Shown here piece by piece: positions 48,011-56,534 of a DNA stretch of 64,000 bases. The notes below the pieces were generated by a model, which ran no database searches, was not told the DNA's origin, and saw only the letters and a program-made list of their open reading frames with translations. The DNA is taken from the NCBI RefSeq assembly GCF_019249245.1, contig NZ_JAESDK010000005.1:119281-183280 (forward strand), read 5' to 3'. Both the position numbers and the translations under genes were made by a program. Source of the DNA: Alteromonas lipotrueiana (lineage in GTDB: Bacteria; Pseudomonadota; Gammaproteobacteria; Enterobacterales; Alteromonadaceae). How positions within the stretch are numbered: position 1 is the stretch's first letter; every line of letters starts with the position of its first letter.

Positions 48011-49038
48011 GTGCGGTATTCAGGGTTGATGCATCAACCCATATCGGTTCAGGTCATGTGATGCGCTGTATAACTTTGGCTAAAGCCTTACAGCCAAAAC
48101 GCTGTGTGTTTGTGTGTCAGAATTTGCCAGGACACTTGCAGCAAGTTGTTTATGAAGCCGGGTTTGAATGTCGGTTAATCACAGCGACTGACGATATTGA
48201 TGAAACTCAGGATGCCCGGGCGACACTTAACATGCTGGCCGATGTGTTGCCGTTTTCAGTATTAGTGGTAGATCATTACGCATTAGGCTCAACATTTTGT
48301 AAGGTGCTGCACCAGTATCGTCAGGCAACGTTAGTAATAGACGACCTTGCTAACCGGCCCCACCATTGTGATTTTTTGCTGGATCAGAATTTATTCACCA
48401 ATACGCAACACCGATACCAAAAGTGGGTGTCACCCGCCACCCAACTGCTGCTTGGACCCCGCTACGCGCTTTTACGTGACGAATTTTATCAGCGTACCCT
48501 GCCCCGTCAGGCTAATCGGGTTTTAGTCTGTTTTGGCGGCGCCGATGAGCTCAATATGACCGGTAAAACCGTTACCGCACTGCAAAAATTAAAGAATTTA
48601 CCGATACGCACCGATATTGTAGTGGGCGGCAGTTATCCCTGGCTTAAACAATTGCAAGAGCAAATAACGAACCACCCTGAGATGACCCTACATCATCAGT
48701 GTGACTATATGGCCAGGCTCATGCAACAGGCCACGTTGATGGTCAGCAGCGGGGGCACCATTCACTGGGAACGCTGCATCAGTGGGCTGCCGGGAATTGT
48801 GATTACCATTGCCGATAATCAGCGCGCCACAACCGAAGCACTGGCAAATCAAAAAGCATGCTGGTGGCTGGGCGATGCCCGTGAAACCGAGACATTGCAG
48901 CTTTCTGACAGTATTGAAAGTTTGCTAAGCTCGCCGAGCAAACTGCAAGCTATGGCCGTACAGGCGCAAAACGTTGTTCCGCGTACCGGCGGGGCTGCGT
49001 GGGTGGCAAACCAAATTCGTGCGTATTTAAGAGGTTAA
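48007..49038 (+). CDS. pseG: UDP-2,4-diacetamido-2,4,6-trideoxy-beta-L-altropyranose hydrolase
   Basis: 343 residues of GT-B fold. The conserved IGSGHVMRC (13-21) carries the catalytic His, and SSGGTIHWERC lies in the C-terminal half. It removes UDP in the fourth step of pseudaminic acid synthesis. Starts with GTG overlapping the pseF stop (GTGA). Confidence 0.9.
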   Translation: MSAVFRVDASTHIGSGHVMRCITLAKALQPKRCVFVCQNLPGHLQQVVYEAGFECRLITATDDIDETQDARATLNMLADVLPFSVLVVDHYALGSTFCKVLHQYRQATLVIDDLANRPHHCDFLLDQNLFTNTQHRYQKWVSPATQLLLGPRYALLRDEFYQRTLPRQANRVLVCFGGADELNMTGKTVTALQKLKNLPIRTDIVVGGSYPWLKQLQEQITNHPEMTLHHQCDYMARLMQQATLMVSSGGTIHWERCISGLPGIVITIADNQRATTEALANQKACWWLGDARETETLQLSDSIESLLSSPSKLQAMAVQAQNVVPRTGGAAWVANQIRAYLRG

Positions 49039-49039
49039 T

Positions 49040-50089
49040 ATGAAAAACATTACCATTGGACATTACACCATTGGCGCCGACAATCCGCCGTTTATTATAG
49101 CGGAGATGTCGGGTAACCATGGTCAGTCGATGGAAAAGGCAAAAGCATTGATTGATGCAGCCGCTGGCGCAGGCGCACATGCGGTAAAGTTTCAAACCTA
49201 TACGCCCGACACCATTACCCTTGATGTGCATGAAAACGAATTTTTTATTAATGACCCCGATAGTTTGTGGGAAGGAAATTCGCTGTACAATCTTTATCGC
49301 GAAGCCATGACACCGTGGGAGTGGCACGCCGAACTGTTTGATTATGCCCAACAAAAGGGGCTGCTAGCCTTTAGTACCCCATTTGACTTATCGGCAGTAA
49401 CATTTTTAGAAACACTAAATCCGCCGTGCTACAAAATAGCTTCCTTCGAAAATATTGATCATGCGCTTTTGGCGGCGGTAGCCAAAACCGGTAAGCCGGT
49501 TATTGTATCTACCGGCATGGCAACTCAGGCAGAGCTGGCCGAAGCGGTTGAGGTGCTTAAAAATAACGGCTGTGAAGATCTTATTTTATTAAAATGCACC
49601 AGTAATTATCCGGCTCGTCCGGTAGATGCAAATTTACGCACTATTGCGCATATGTCTCAGCTGTTTGATTGTCAGGTTGGATTGTCTGATCATACACCCG
49701 GCGTGGGCGTAGCTGTGGCGGCGGTGGCGTTAGGTGCTACGGTTATCGAAAAACATTTTGTGCTTGACCGTAATGGCGGAGAAGTAGACGCCGAATTTTC
49801 TTTAGAGCCCCATGAAGTAAAATTACTGGTAGAAGAAACCGAGCGTGCGGCCATTGCTTTAGGTCGGGTAACCTATGGTGCCACTGCCAAAGAGCAGGCC
49901 TCAAAGGTACACCGGCGTTCATTGTATATTGCGCAGGACATGCAAGCCGGAGATATTCTTACTGAAACGAACTTACGGTCTGTGCGCCCAGGCTTAGGGC
50001 TGGCACCAAAGTATTTACCCTTATTACTGGGTAAGCCGGTAAAACAGGCTGTGACCAAAGGCACCGCCATGAGCTGGGATTTGATATAA
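49040..50089 (+). CDS. pseI: Pseudaminic acid synthase
   Basis: 349 residues of the NeuB family: an aldolase barrel (FIIAEMSGNHGQS, KFQTYTPDT, VGLSDHTPGVGVAV, EKHFVLDRNGGEVDAEFS) and a C-terminal SAF (antifreeze-like) domain (RRSLYIAQDMQAGDIL). It condenses the 6-deoxy sugar with phosphoenolpyruvate. 1 bp after pseG. Confidence 0.93.
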   Translation: MKNITIGHYTIGADNPPFIIAEMSGNHGQSMEKAKALIDAAAGAGAHAVKFQTYTPDTITLDVHENEFFINDPDSLWEGNSLYNLYREAMTPWEWHAELFDYAQQKGLLAFSTPFDLSAVTFLETLNPPCYKIASFENIDHALLAAVAKTGKPVIVSTGMATQAELAEAVEVLKNNGCEDLILLKCTSNYPARPVDANLRTIAHMSQLFDCQVGLSDHTPGVGVAVAAVALGATVIEKHFVLDRNGGEVDAEFSLEPHEVKLLVEETERAAIALGRVTYGATAKEQASKVHRRSLYIAQDMQAGDILTETNLRSVRPGLGLAPKYLPLLLGKPVKQAVTKGTAMSWDLI

Positions 50090-50091
50090 CC

Positions 50092-51006
50092 ATGCGTACG
50101 GTGTTATTTGGAGCAAGTAAAGCCGGGCAATACTTTATTGAGCAAAATCCTTCTGCCAATATTGTGGCCGTGGCCGACAATGATACCGGGCGTCATGGCA
50201 CCCAGCTGTTAGATGTTCCGGTGATTCCCCCCGCCCGTTTATCTGAGCTGAATTTTGATGCTCTTATTATTACCAGCCAGTGGGTAGACGCTATTCGCCA
50301 CCAACTGGTGAACGAGCTCAATATTGACCCGGCATTAATTCACATCCCGCCAAAACAGCAGGTAAAAGCAGCACACCCCTTTATGCACCCCCCGACTCTT
50401 AAGCTGGCTCATACCTTGATGCACCAACTGCATAGCTTTCTTGAAACCTATGGAATTGTAGCCTGTCTGGATTCTGGCACCCTTTTGGGTGCGGTGCGTG
50501 ACCAACAATTAATTCCGTGGGACGACGATATTGATTTAGCCCTCGACCCAGTCAATTTTAACCGACTGCTGTTGGTATCAGACCAGCTATATCGGTATTT
50601 ACCGAGTCAGTCTGGTTTACACTGGCAGCTGGTAAAAATAGAGGTTAATGGGCGTGCGTGCTGTATCAATATTGAATTTACTTGCGAAGTTGCCGGCGAT
50701 TGGATTTCTTTTGATTTAAGCCTGCAACTGCGTGAAGTGTCGGGCGGCTATTCAGAATTGATATCGTCTACCGGTCTGTTTTTTGCTCCGGCAGAGCATT
50801 TTGCCCAGCTTGAGCAAAAAGAGTTTTTGGGCAAAATATTCTGGATCCCGTCTAAAGCCAACGATTTTTTAACGTTTATGTACGGCAATTGGCAAACACC
50901 ACAAAAAGATTTTCGTATTACCGAATATCACAGTCGTCGTGCAGATTTGCCCTTGGATAAAGCTCAGCCTGTTATTACCAAACAGGAAATTGCACGACCA
51001 TGTTAA
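50092..51006 (+). CDS. LicD-family protein with N-terminal Rossmann-like domain
   Basis: 304 residues. Residues 1-80 look like a nucleotide-binding fold (MRTVLFGASKAGQYF ... VVAVADND) as in sugar N-acyltransferase or WbbJ-type fusions. From about 120 there is a LicD domain with SGTLLGAVRDQQLIPWDDDI, whose Asp cluster binds metal. LicD proteins transfer phosphocholine or similar phosphodiesters to glycans, so a phosphorylated decoration of the flagellar sugar is possible. The acceptor is unknown. Overlaps the next gene by 7 bp. Confidence 0.8.
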   Translation: MRTVLFGASKAGQYFIEQNPSANIVAVADNDTGRHGTQLLDVPVIPPARLSELNFDALIITSQWVDAIRHQLVNELNIDPALIHIPPKQQVKAAHPFMHPPTLKLAHTLMHQLHSFLETYGIVACLDSGTLLGAVRDQQLIPWDDDIDLALDPVNFNRLLLVSDQLYRYLPSQSGLHWQLVKIEVNGRACCINIEFTCEVAGDWISFDLSLQLREVSGGYSELISSTGLFFAPAEHFAQLEQKEFLGKIFWIPSKANDFLTFMYGNWQTPQKDFRITEYHSRRADLPLDKAQPVITKQEIARPC

Positions 51007-52058
51007 CCCTACTCCTGACCAGTGCCGCAGCCAAAATTCCGATGTTAAAGGCAATTAAACAGGCCGCGGTGAGATTAGATGACAAAGCACAGGTAATTGC
51101 TGGCGACAGCGACAACGAGGCGATAAGTCAGTATTTCGCAGATGATTTTTGGTGTATGCCGGCTGTTTGCGCCGCGAATATCCAGCTTATTGTAGAAGGG
51201 CTAAAAAGTCGAAATATTACACATGTGATCCCCAGTCGCGATGCCGAATTACAGTTTTGGGCAACAAATCGTGAATTGCTTAAGCAGCATCACATTGAGC
51301 TAGTCTGTGCGTCATCAGCCGCCCTTGACTTATGTTTAGACAAATTAAAATTTGCGCAACTCAACGGCCCGACTATTGCTGCAAGCGAAGCCATAGATTT
51401 GTTGGACGCCCACCAGTCACTGGACACCCACCAGTCCCTGGACACCCACCAGTCATTGGACACCCACCAGTCATTGGACACCCACCAGTCATTGGACACC
51501 CACCAGTCATTGGACACCCACCAATCACTGGACACCCTCCGCTATGTAGTGAAAGAGCGGTATGGCGCTGGCAGTCGAAGCATGTTGCTCAATGTTAAAA
51601 AGGCCGAAGCAACAAGACACGCTCAAAAGTTAACTCATCCTATCTACCAGCTATTTATTGCAGGCAGCGAGATAAGCATTGACGCCTGGCTTGATAAACA
51701 TCACAAGTTAAAAGGTCATATCTATCGCTACCGCCTGATAGTCAGGCACGGCGAGTCACAGGTAACACAAACCGTGAGTCTGCCAAAATTCGACCCGGTG
51801 GTGGCCAGCTTTTTAGAAGGCTTAAAGCTGAGTGGCCCGGTTGTGTTGCAAGCCATTATAGATGCCCATGATGTTTTACATATTATCGAATGTAACGCGC
51901 GTTTCGGCGGCGCATCTACACTAGGTATTAAGGCCGGTGTAGACAGTTTTTACTGGAGTCTGGCCGAAAGCCTGGGCCACGATATTCAACTCCTTCCTTT
52001 TGCACCTTTACCTACCCCCATTACCCAGATCCGTCATTCTCAGGATAGTTATTTGTGA
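51000..52058 (+). CDS. ATP-grasp protein carrying an internal LDTHQS repeat array
   Basis: 352 residues of the carbamoyl-phosphate synthase-like ATP-grasp type: an N-terminal pre-ATP-grasp domain (1-110), a lid with VVKERYGAGSRSM, and the metal-binding end IIECNARFGGAST. Between residues 135 and 180, just before the VVKERYGAGSRS strand, lies a tandem array DAHQS-(LDTHQS)6-LDTL, which is not part of the fold and is written by an 18-bp repeat of the kernel sequence. The enzyme probably joins an acyl or amino-acid group to an amine in the glycan pathway. The reading frame is kept through the array. Confidence 0.8.
   Translation: MLTLLLTSAAAKIPMLKAIKQAAVRLDDKAQVIAGDSDNEAISQYFADDFWCMPAVCAANIQLIVEGLKSRNITHVIPSRDAELQFWATNRELLKQHHIELVCASSAALDLCLDKLKFAQLNGPTIAASEAIDLLDAHQSLDTHQSLDTHQSLDTHQSLDTHQSLDTHQSLDTHQSLDTLRYVVKERYGAGSRSMLLNVKKAEATRHAQKLTHPIYQLFIAGSEISIDAWLDKHHKLKGHIYRYRLIVRHGESQVTQTVSLPKFDPVVASFLEGLKLSGPVVLQAIIDAHDVLHIIECNARFGGASTLGIKAGVDSFYWSLAESLGHDIQLLPFAPLPTPITQIRHSQDSYL
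51402..51540 (+). repeat. Kernel-repeat island E: 18-bp tandem array inside the ATP-grasp gene
   Basis: Seven full units (starts 51402, 51420, 51438, 51456, 51474, 51492, 51510) plus a partial eighth of TTGGACACCCACCAGTCA. The first unit has GACGCC, the second ends TCC, the seventh has CCAATCA. Each contains the kernel TGGACACCCAC in plus orientation. Because 18 is divisible by 3, the array is open in all frames of the plus strand and on the minus strand. Confidence 0.95.
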
Positions 52059-52711
52059 TTTATATCTTCGATTTAGACGACACCCTATACGATGAGCGCC
52101 AATATGTTGAAAGTGGCTTTAAAGCGGTGGCCCGTTTTGCTAAGCAGCAGTGGGGGCTGAACGAGCAAGATTCGCTGAAATCCATGATAGGTATACTTGA
52201 CAACGAAGGCCGCGGGGCGGTGTTCAATCGCTGGTTAGCGTTATTTAACCTAGATAGCAAGACCAATATAAAGCGCTGTCTTTCGGTTTACCGTATGCAT
52301 CAGCCAGATATTAATATGCCCGAGGCACATTCAGAGCTACTGCACCGTTTACCAAAACCGCTGTACCTGGTGACCGATGGCAATAAAATCGTACAACACA
52401 ATAAAGTAAAGGCGCTGGGTATCGAACCTCTATTTAAACGCGTTTTTATTACTCACCGGTTTGGAACAAGGCATGCCAAGCCCTCTATTCATTGCTTTGA
52501 AATTATCAAACAAACCGAAGATTGCGCCTGGCATGATATGGTTTATATCGGCGATAACCCAGCCAAAGACTTTGTTAATCTGAACAAGCTGGGTATGCAC
52601 ACGGTACGGGTACTAACCGGTGTGCATCGTGATGTGCCGGCTAAAAAAGGTTTTGATGCTTCGGTCGTCATCAACTCATTACTTCAACTAAAAGGCGCAT
52701 TCAGCCGGTAG
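52055..52711 (+). CDS. HAD-family hydrolase
   Basis: 218 residues. Motif I FDLDDTLYD (5-13), motif II TDGNK, and motif IV IGDNPAKDF mark a haloacid dehalogenase-type phosphatase. It starts GTG and overlaps the ATP-grasp stop (GTGA). Probably removes phosphate from an intermediate of the same glycan pathway. The 106 bp after it contain no clear terminator. Confidence 0.85.
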   Translation: MIYIFDLDDTLYDERQYVESGFKAVARFAKQQWGLNEQDSLKSMIGILDNEGRGAVFNRWLALFNLDSKTNIKRCLSVYRMHQPDINMPEAHSELLHRLPKPLYLVTDGNKIVQHNKVKALGIEPLFKRVFITHRFGTRHAKPSIHCFEIIKQTEDCAWHDMVYIGDNPAKDFVNLNKLGMHTVRVLTGVHRDVPAKKGFDASVVINSLLQLKGAFSR

Positions 52712-52817
52712 AAAGATCCGGATATTGGGTAATACTGCTGGCCACCTGACTTCAGATTTTTAAACCTGCGCCGTTAACCTAATTATAAAAAACTGCCCAA
52801 TTTTTTAGAGTTGTATT

Positions 52818-54293
52818 TTGAAGAATATTCACCGATTTTTTAACCAGTTTGATAAAGTCATCTGCATATCACTTGCCGATAGTCTTGAAAGAAGAGCGCG
52901 AATGCGCGCCGTGTTCAAGCAAATCGGTATCGCTAATTATATGTTTTTCGATGCTGTTGATAAGAGCAGTGAGGAAGTGGCTGCATGTTATTCTGAAGGC
53001 AAGGTAGCAACGTTTCCGCCGTGCTTTAGATGCAAAAAACTCAGCTGCGGAAACGATGACTGCAATAATGTTCTGATTCCTGCCCAGGTCGCCACATTTC
53101 TAAGTTATAAGGCGGTATGGGCCTGGTTAGCAAAAAGCAGTTTGTCTAATGCACTGTTGGTTGAGGACGACCTTGTATTGGCCGATAACGCAGAAAGTCG
53201 TTCGCAAGATATTTTCAATAAAGGTTTGTTAGACTCCTCGCCACTGCTACTTAATGAATCAGCCTACCTGGTACGGTTTGGATGGGCGCTTTGTGAAGAG
53301 CATGCTCTTGAGTCGGAAGTTCGCCTTGAAACCTTTTCCCGAATGGCGAACCCCGCACACGCGATTAATAAAAAAATGGCCGCAAAACTGCTAACTGCGG
53401 CCACAAATATCGATACCACCGTCGATATTTTTCAACATAATCAGGTTGCAAACGAGACAAACTCAGCTACGTGTTTCCCGCCACTATTTTATGAGCTTTC
53501 ATGGAGCACTGGTGAAGTAGACTCTTTGATCCACCCCAAGCAAGTTCGCCTGGACTACCTGACTGCCCATAAGCAAGATAACCAGTTAATTAAAGATACT
53601 GAGAAAAAAATTCAGTTTCACAATAAGCATGTGAGCGTTTATAACATCCTTGGTATTGGTCATCCACGTTGTGGCTCAGGCTATACCGCTAGTCTACTAA
53701 ATGCGCTGAGATTAGATGTAGGCCACGAAGAATTGAAACCTGATGGAATTGTTTCTTGGATGTTCGCATCAGAAAAAAAGGCTCCATGGGCAAAAAATGA
53801 AGGTGCACAATCAAAAGAATTTAAGCACTTTAAATATATTATTCATCACGTTCGTGACCCTAGACAAGCTATCCCTAGCATTATTCGAGACAACATTTAT
53901 TCATCCGCGTCTTATCATTTTAGAAAAAATGTAATCAAACAAAAAATTTCTATTGATATGGATTCATATGACACGCACATAGAGCGAGCTGTGGTAAGTT
54001 ATATTTTTTGGAACACGTTATGTTTGCAATTGAAACCAAACATTACCTATCGGGTTGAAGACCAGGAACACCTACTAATCGACCAACTTAAAGAAGATGA
54101 TTTCATAGCTTCTGAACACAAACTACATAACCTGGTTTCTAAGAATGTAAATGAAAATAAAAAGTACAAAGGTATCAGGTACGCTAAAATGAATATTAAA
54201 GAAAATGATTACGCAAATATAAATCCTGCTCTTTTAAAAGAATTAAACTTTCAATGTGAGATATTTGGGTATCGGGGATTTTATTATGACTGA
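52818..54293 (+). CDS. Fusion of a GT25-type glycosyltransferase and a sulfotransferase-like domain
   Basis: 491 residues from a TTG start; the first ATG would cut into the first strand of the fold. Residues 8-240 resemble family 25 glycosyltransferases (KVICISLADSLERRARMR, acidic EDD at 116-118), with an unusual four-cysteine cluster Cys69, Cys72, Cys77 and Cys82. Residues 275-490 have a PAPS-binding-type loop GHPRCGSGYT (281-290) and HHVRDPRQAIPS (343-354) as in sulfotransferases. Such a protein could both add a sugar and sulfate it, or add one and modify another. The downstream half is more AT-rich than its neighbours, which suggests transfer. Confidence 0.68.
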   Translation: MKNIHRFFNQFDKVICISLADSLERRARMRAVFKQIGIANYMFFDAVDKSSEEVAACYSEGKVATFPPCFRCKKLSCGNDDCNNVLIPAQVATFLSYKAVWAWLAKSSLSNALLVEDDLVLADNAESRSQDIFNKGLLDSSPLLLNESAYLVRFGWALCEEHALESEVRLETFSRMANPAHAINKKMAAKLLTAATNIDTTVDIFQHNQVANETNSATCFPPLFYELSWSTGEVDSLIHPKQVRLDYLTAHKQDNQLIKDTEKKIQFHNKHVSVYNILGIGHPRCGSGYTASLLNALRLDVGHEELKPDGIVSWMFASEKKAPWAKNEGAQSKEFKHFKYIIHHVRDPRQAIPSIIRDNIYSSASYHFRKNVIKQKISIDMDSYDTHIERAVVSYIFWNTLCLQLKPNITYRVEDQEHLLIDQLKEDDFIASEHKLHNLVSKNVNENKKYKGIRYAKMNIKENDYANINPALLKELNFQCEIFGYRGFYYD

Positions 54294-55032
54294 GCATTTA
54301 AAACACTTTGAAAGGCTAACTCTTCACCCCTTGGGCTGGACAAGGTCTGCACAGGGCAATGAGCCGTTAGATTCTTCTGGAGCCCCACTGCCTTGGTGGA
54401 CATACCCTGCAATAGAATTTGTGAATAGTATGATCAGCAAATCTGACACCGTTTTTGAGTATGGCTCTGGCAATTCAACTTTGTGGTGGCAGGAACGTGT
54501 TGCTAAGGTACGCGCTGTTGAACACGATGAGGTATGGGCAACTAAAGTGAGCAAAAACCTAAGGGGGCACAATGAAGTCGCCTTTCGTGGACGTTCTACT
54601 GACACTGAGAGTGACCCTACATTAATTACATATAAAAGCTCCAATCCCAGAATCCAATTTCCCTACGATGCTCAAAAAATTGAACGAAGAGGATTATTGG
54701 ATAGCGAATACCTTGATTATGCCAAGGAAATAACTACACATGGTGAAAAGTACGATTGGATCGTAATAGATGGCATGTGCAGAAGGCTTTGTCCACTTTT
54801 CGCTGTGAAATTTTTAAAAGAGGATGGCATAATTATTTTCGATAACTCGAATAGAAGTGATTATAAAGAAGGTTATGAATACCTTATAAATCAAGGATTT
54901 TATCAAATACGATTCTCTGGAAGTGTGCCTGGCGCCGCGTTTCCATCTACTACTTCTATATTTATTCGAAGTCTGAAAGCTTTAAATAAAATTACTTTTG
55001 AACCTTCATTATTCGGTATACCCGAATATTAA
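54286..55032 (+). CDS. Class I methyltransferase-like protein
   Basis: 248 residues from the ATG at 54286. A glycine motif YGSGNSTLWW (about 60-69), then a WIVIDGMCRR strand and a DGIIIFDNSNRSD segment, as in SAM-dependent methyltransferases acting on sugars. It overlaps the previous gene by 8 bp, so the two are probably translated together. AT-rich. Substrate unknown. The 260 bp before the insertion sequence hold nothing I recognise. Confidence 0.72.
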   Translation: MTEHLKHFERLTLHPLGWTRSAQGNEPLDSSGAPLPWWTYPAIEFVNSMISKSDTVFEYGSGNSTLWWQERVAKVRAVEHDEVWATKVSKNLRGHNEVAFRGRSTDTESDPTLITYKSSNPRIQFPYDAQKIERRGLLDSEYLDYAKEITTHGEKYDWIVIDGMCRRLCPLFAVKFLKEDGIIIFDNSNRSDYKEGYEYLINQGFYQIRFSGSVPGAAFPSTTSIFIRSLKALNKITFEPSLFGIPEY

Positions 55033-55332
55033 CTGCCTTGTAACCGACAAATGAAACTGTCGACAATTTATCCATCGCAGAATGTCTTCATGGCATCTTT
55101 AAGAAGAAATGCCGGTGGGTTTGTCTCCGAGATGCATCGATGCGTTAAACTGCGTCGCGCCTCGGAAGCCGGCCCGGCTTAACTGCATAAAACCGTGGTG
55201 TACACCAGTACCGTAAGAAAAAAGCTTTACAATAATAGAGTGAGCTCGAATGAAAGGCGTAGAGCTAATGTGATCAATATTTCATCATCTGAATTAGTCT
55301 CGACTTAATCTGACACTTCTTCTTGAAAAGAT

Positions 55333-55393
55333 GAGAGTTACCCGTTTTGATAAAGGTGTCGAATCTTTAATCAAAACAAAATAGGTAACTCTC
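55333..55393 (+). promoter_or_regulatory. Long stem-loop covering the transposase ribosome site
   Basis: GAGAGTTACC (55333-55342) pairs perfectly with GGTAACTCTC (55384-55393), and inside it GTTTTGAT (55344-55351) pairs with ATCAAAAC (55370-55377). The ATG follows at once at 55394, so the AGGTAAC ribosome site is inside the stem. Read-through mRNA would fold it shut. A promoter placed between the arms would not make the 5' arm. Confidence 0.75.
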
Positions 55394-56434
55394 ATGTTGC
55401 ATACTAACAATCCAATCATTAAACACAAAGCAGGCTTGCTTAATCTCGCCGAAGAACTCGGAAATGTATCAAGAGCGTGTAAAGTCATGGGCGTTTCTCG
55501 CGATACTTTTTACCGTTATCAAGAACTTGTTGAGGACGGTGGAATTGACTCATTAATCGATAAAAGTCGCAGAACACCTAACCTTAAGAACCGCGTCGAT
55601 GAAGTAACAGAACAAGCTGTTATTGATTACGCTATCGAGTTTCCAGCGCACGGCCAACACAGAACGAGCAATGAGCTTAGGAAGAGAAGTATATTTGTGT
55701 CTGGCAGTGGCGTTAGATCTATTTGGCTTCGCCATGACTTGGAGAACTTCAAGAAGCGCCTGAAGGCACTGGAAGATAAAGTCGCCAATGATGGCATTAT
55801 CCTCACAGATTCGCAGGTTGCTGCGTTAGAGAAAAAGAAGAATGATGACGAGGCTTGCGGTGAGATAGAAACCCTCCACCCTGGTTATCTGGGCTCGCAA
55901 GACACGTTTTACGTGGGAAATTTGAAAGGTGTTGGTCGTATCTACCAACAAACCTTCATCGATACGTACAGTAAGGTAGCCTTCGCCAAACTCTACACCA
56001 CTAAGACGCCGATAACGGCTGCTGACGCACTCAACGATAAGGTACTACCGTACTTCGGACAGCATGATTTACCTATGCTTAGAATACTTACCGATCGCGG
56101 TACAGAATACTGTGGGAAGGTCGAGCATCATGATTACCAGCTTTATCTTGCTATCAACGATATCGAGCACACAAAAACTAAAGCTATGTCACCGCAAACC
56201 AATGGTATCTGCGAACGGTTCCACAAAACGATATTGAATGAGTTTTATCAAGTTACCTTCCCCAAGAAACTTTATGCATCGTTAGAGGAGCTGCAAAAAG
56301 ATCTGGACGTGTGGATGGATTACTACAACAATGAAAGGACTCATCAGGGCAAAATGTGCTGTGGTAGAACGCCACTGGAAACATTAATCGATGGGAAACA
56401 GGCTTGGGCTGAGAAGAATTTAGCTCAAATCTAA
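55394..56434 (+). CDS. IS481-family DDE transposase
   Basis: 346 residues: N-terminal helix-turn-helix (RACKVMGVSRDTFYRYQEL) and an rve integrase core with acidic residues in QDTFYVG, LTDRGTEYCG and NGICERFHKT, ending with the YYNNERTHQGK box. No stops or frameshifts. It probably still works. Confidence 0.93.
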   Translation: MLHTNNPIIKHKAGLLNLAEELGNVSRACKVMGVSRDTFYRYQELVEDGGIDSLIDKSRRTPNLKNRVDEVTEQAVIDYAIEFPAHGQHRTSNELRKRSIFVSGSGVRSIWLRHDLENFKKRLKALEDKVANDGIILTDSQVAALEKKKNDDEACGEIETLHPGYLGSQDTFYVGNLKGVGRIYQQTFIDTYSKVAFAKLYTTKTPITAADALNDKVLPYFGQHDLPMLRILTDRGTEYCGKVEHHDYQLYLAINDIEHTKTKAMSPQTNGICERFHKTILNEFYQVTFPKKLYASLEELQKDLDVWMDYYNNERTHQGKMCCGRTPLETLIDGKQAWAEKNLAQI

Positions 56435-56534
56435 GCTGACAGCGGCACCTGAAAAAACGGGTAACTGTCAGATCAAGTCTGAGCTAGTACACATCATCGC
56501 CTTCTGCATTTTATACCGTTATCGTAGCTATTAG

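Larger units (their letters stand above)
55293..56488 (+). mobile_element. IS481-family insertion sequence, apparently complete
   Basis: About 1.2 kb with imperfect terminal inverted repeats: TTAGTCTCGACTTAATCTGA at 55294 and, in reverse complement, CTAGCTCAGACTTGATCTGA ending at 56487. One intact transposase gene lies inside. No short target duplication could be read with certainty. It interrupts the span between the methyltransferase and the sulfotransferase-like gene. Confidence 0.85.

Noticed and set aside
48424..48436. GTGGGTGTCACCC inside pseG as a further kernel
   Set aside because: It matches only GTGGGTGTC, stands alone, and encodes residues (KWVSPA) in a normal part of the protein. 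Chance is sufficient.
51290..51598. Open frames in other registers across the 18-bp array (VSNDWW and GHPPVI repeats)
   Set aside because: A repeat with a length divisible by three is open in several frames automatically. Only the ATP-grasp frame has conserved sequence on both sides.
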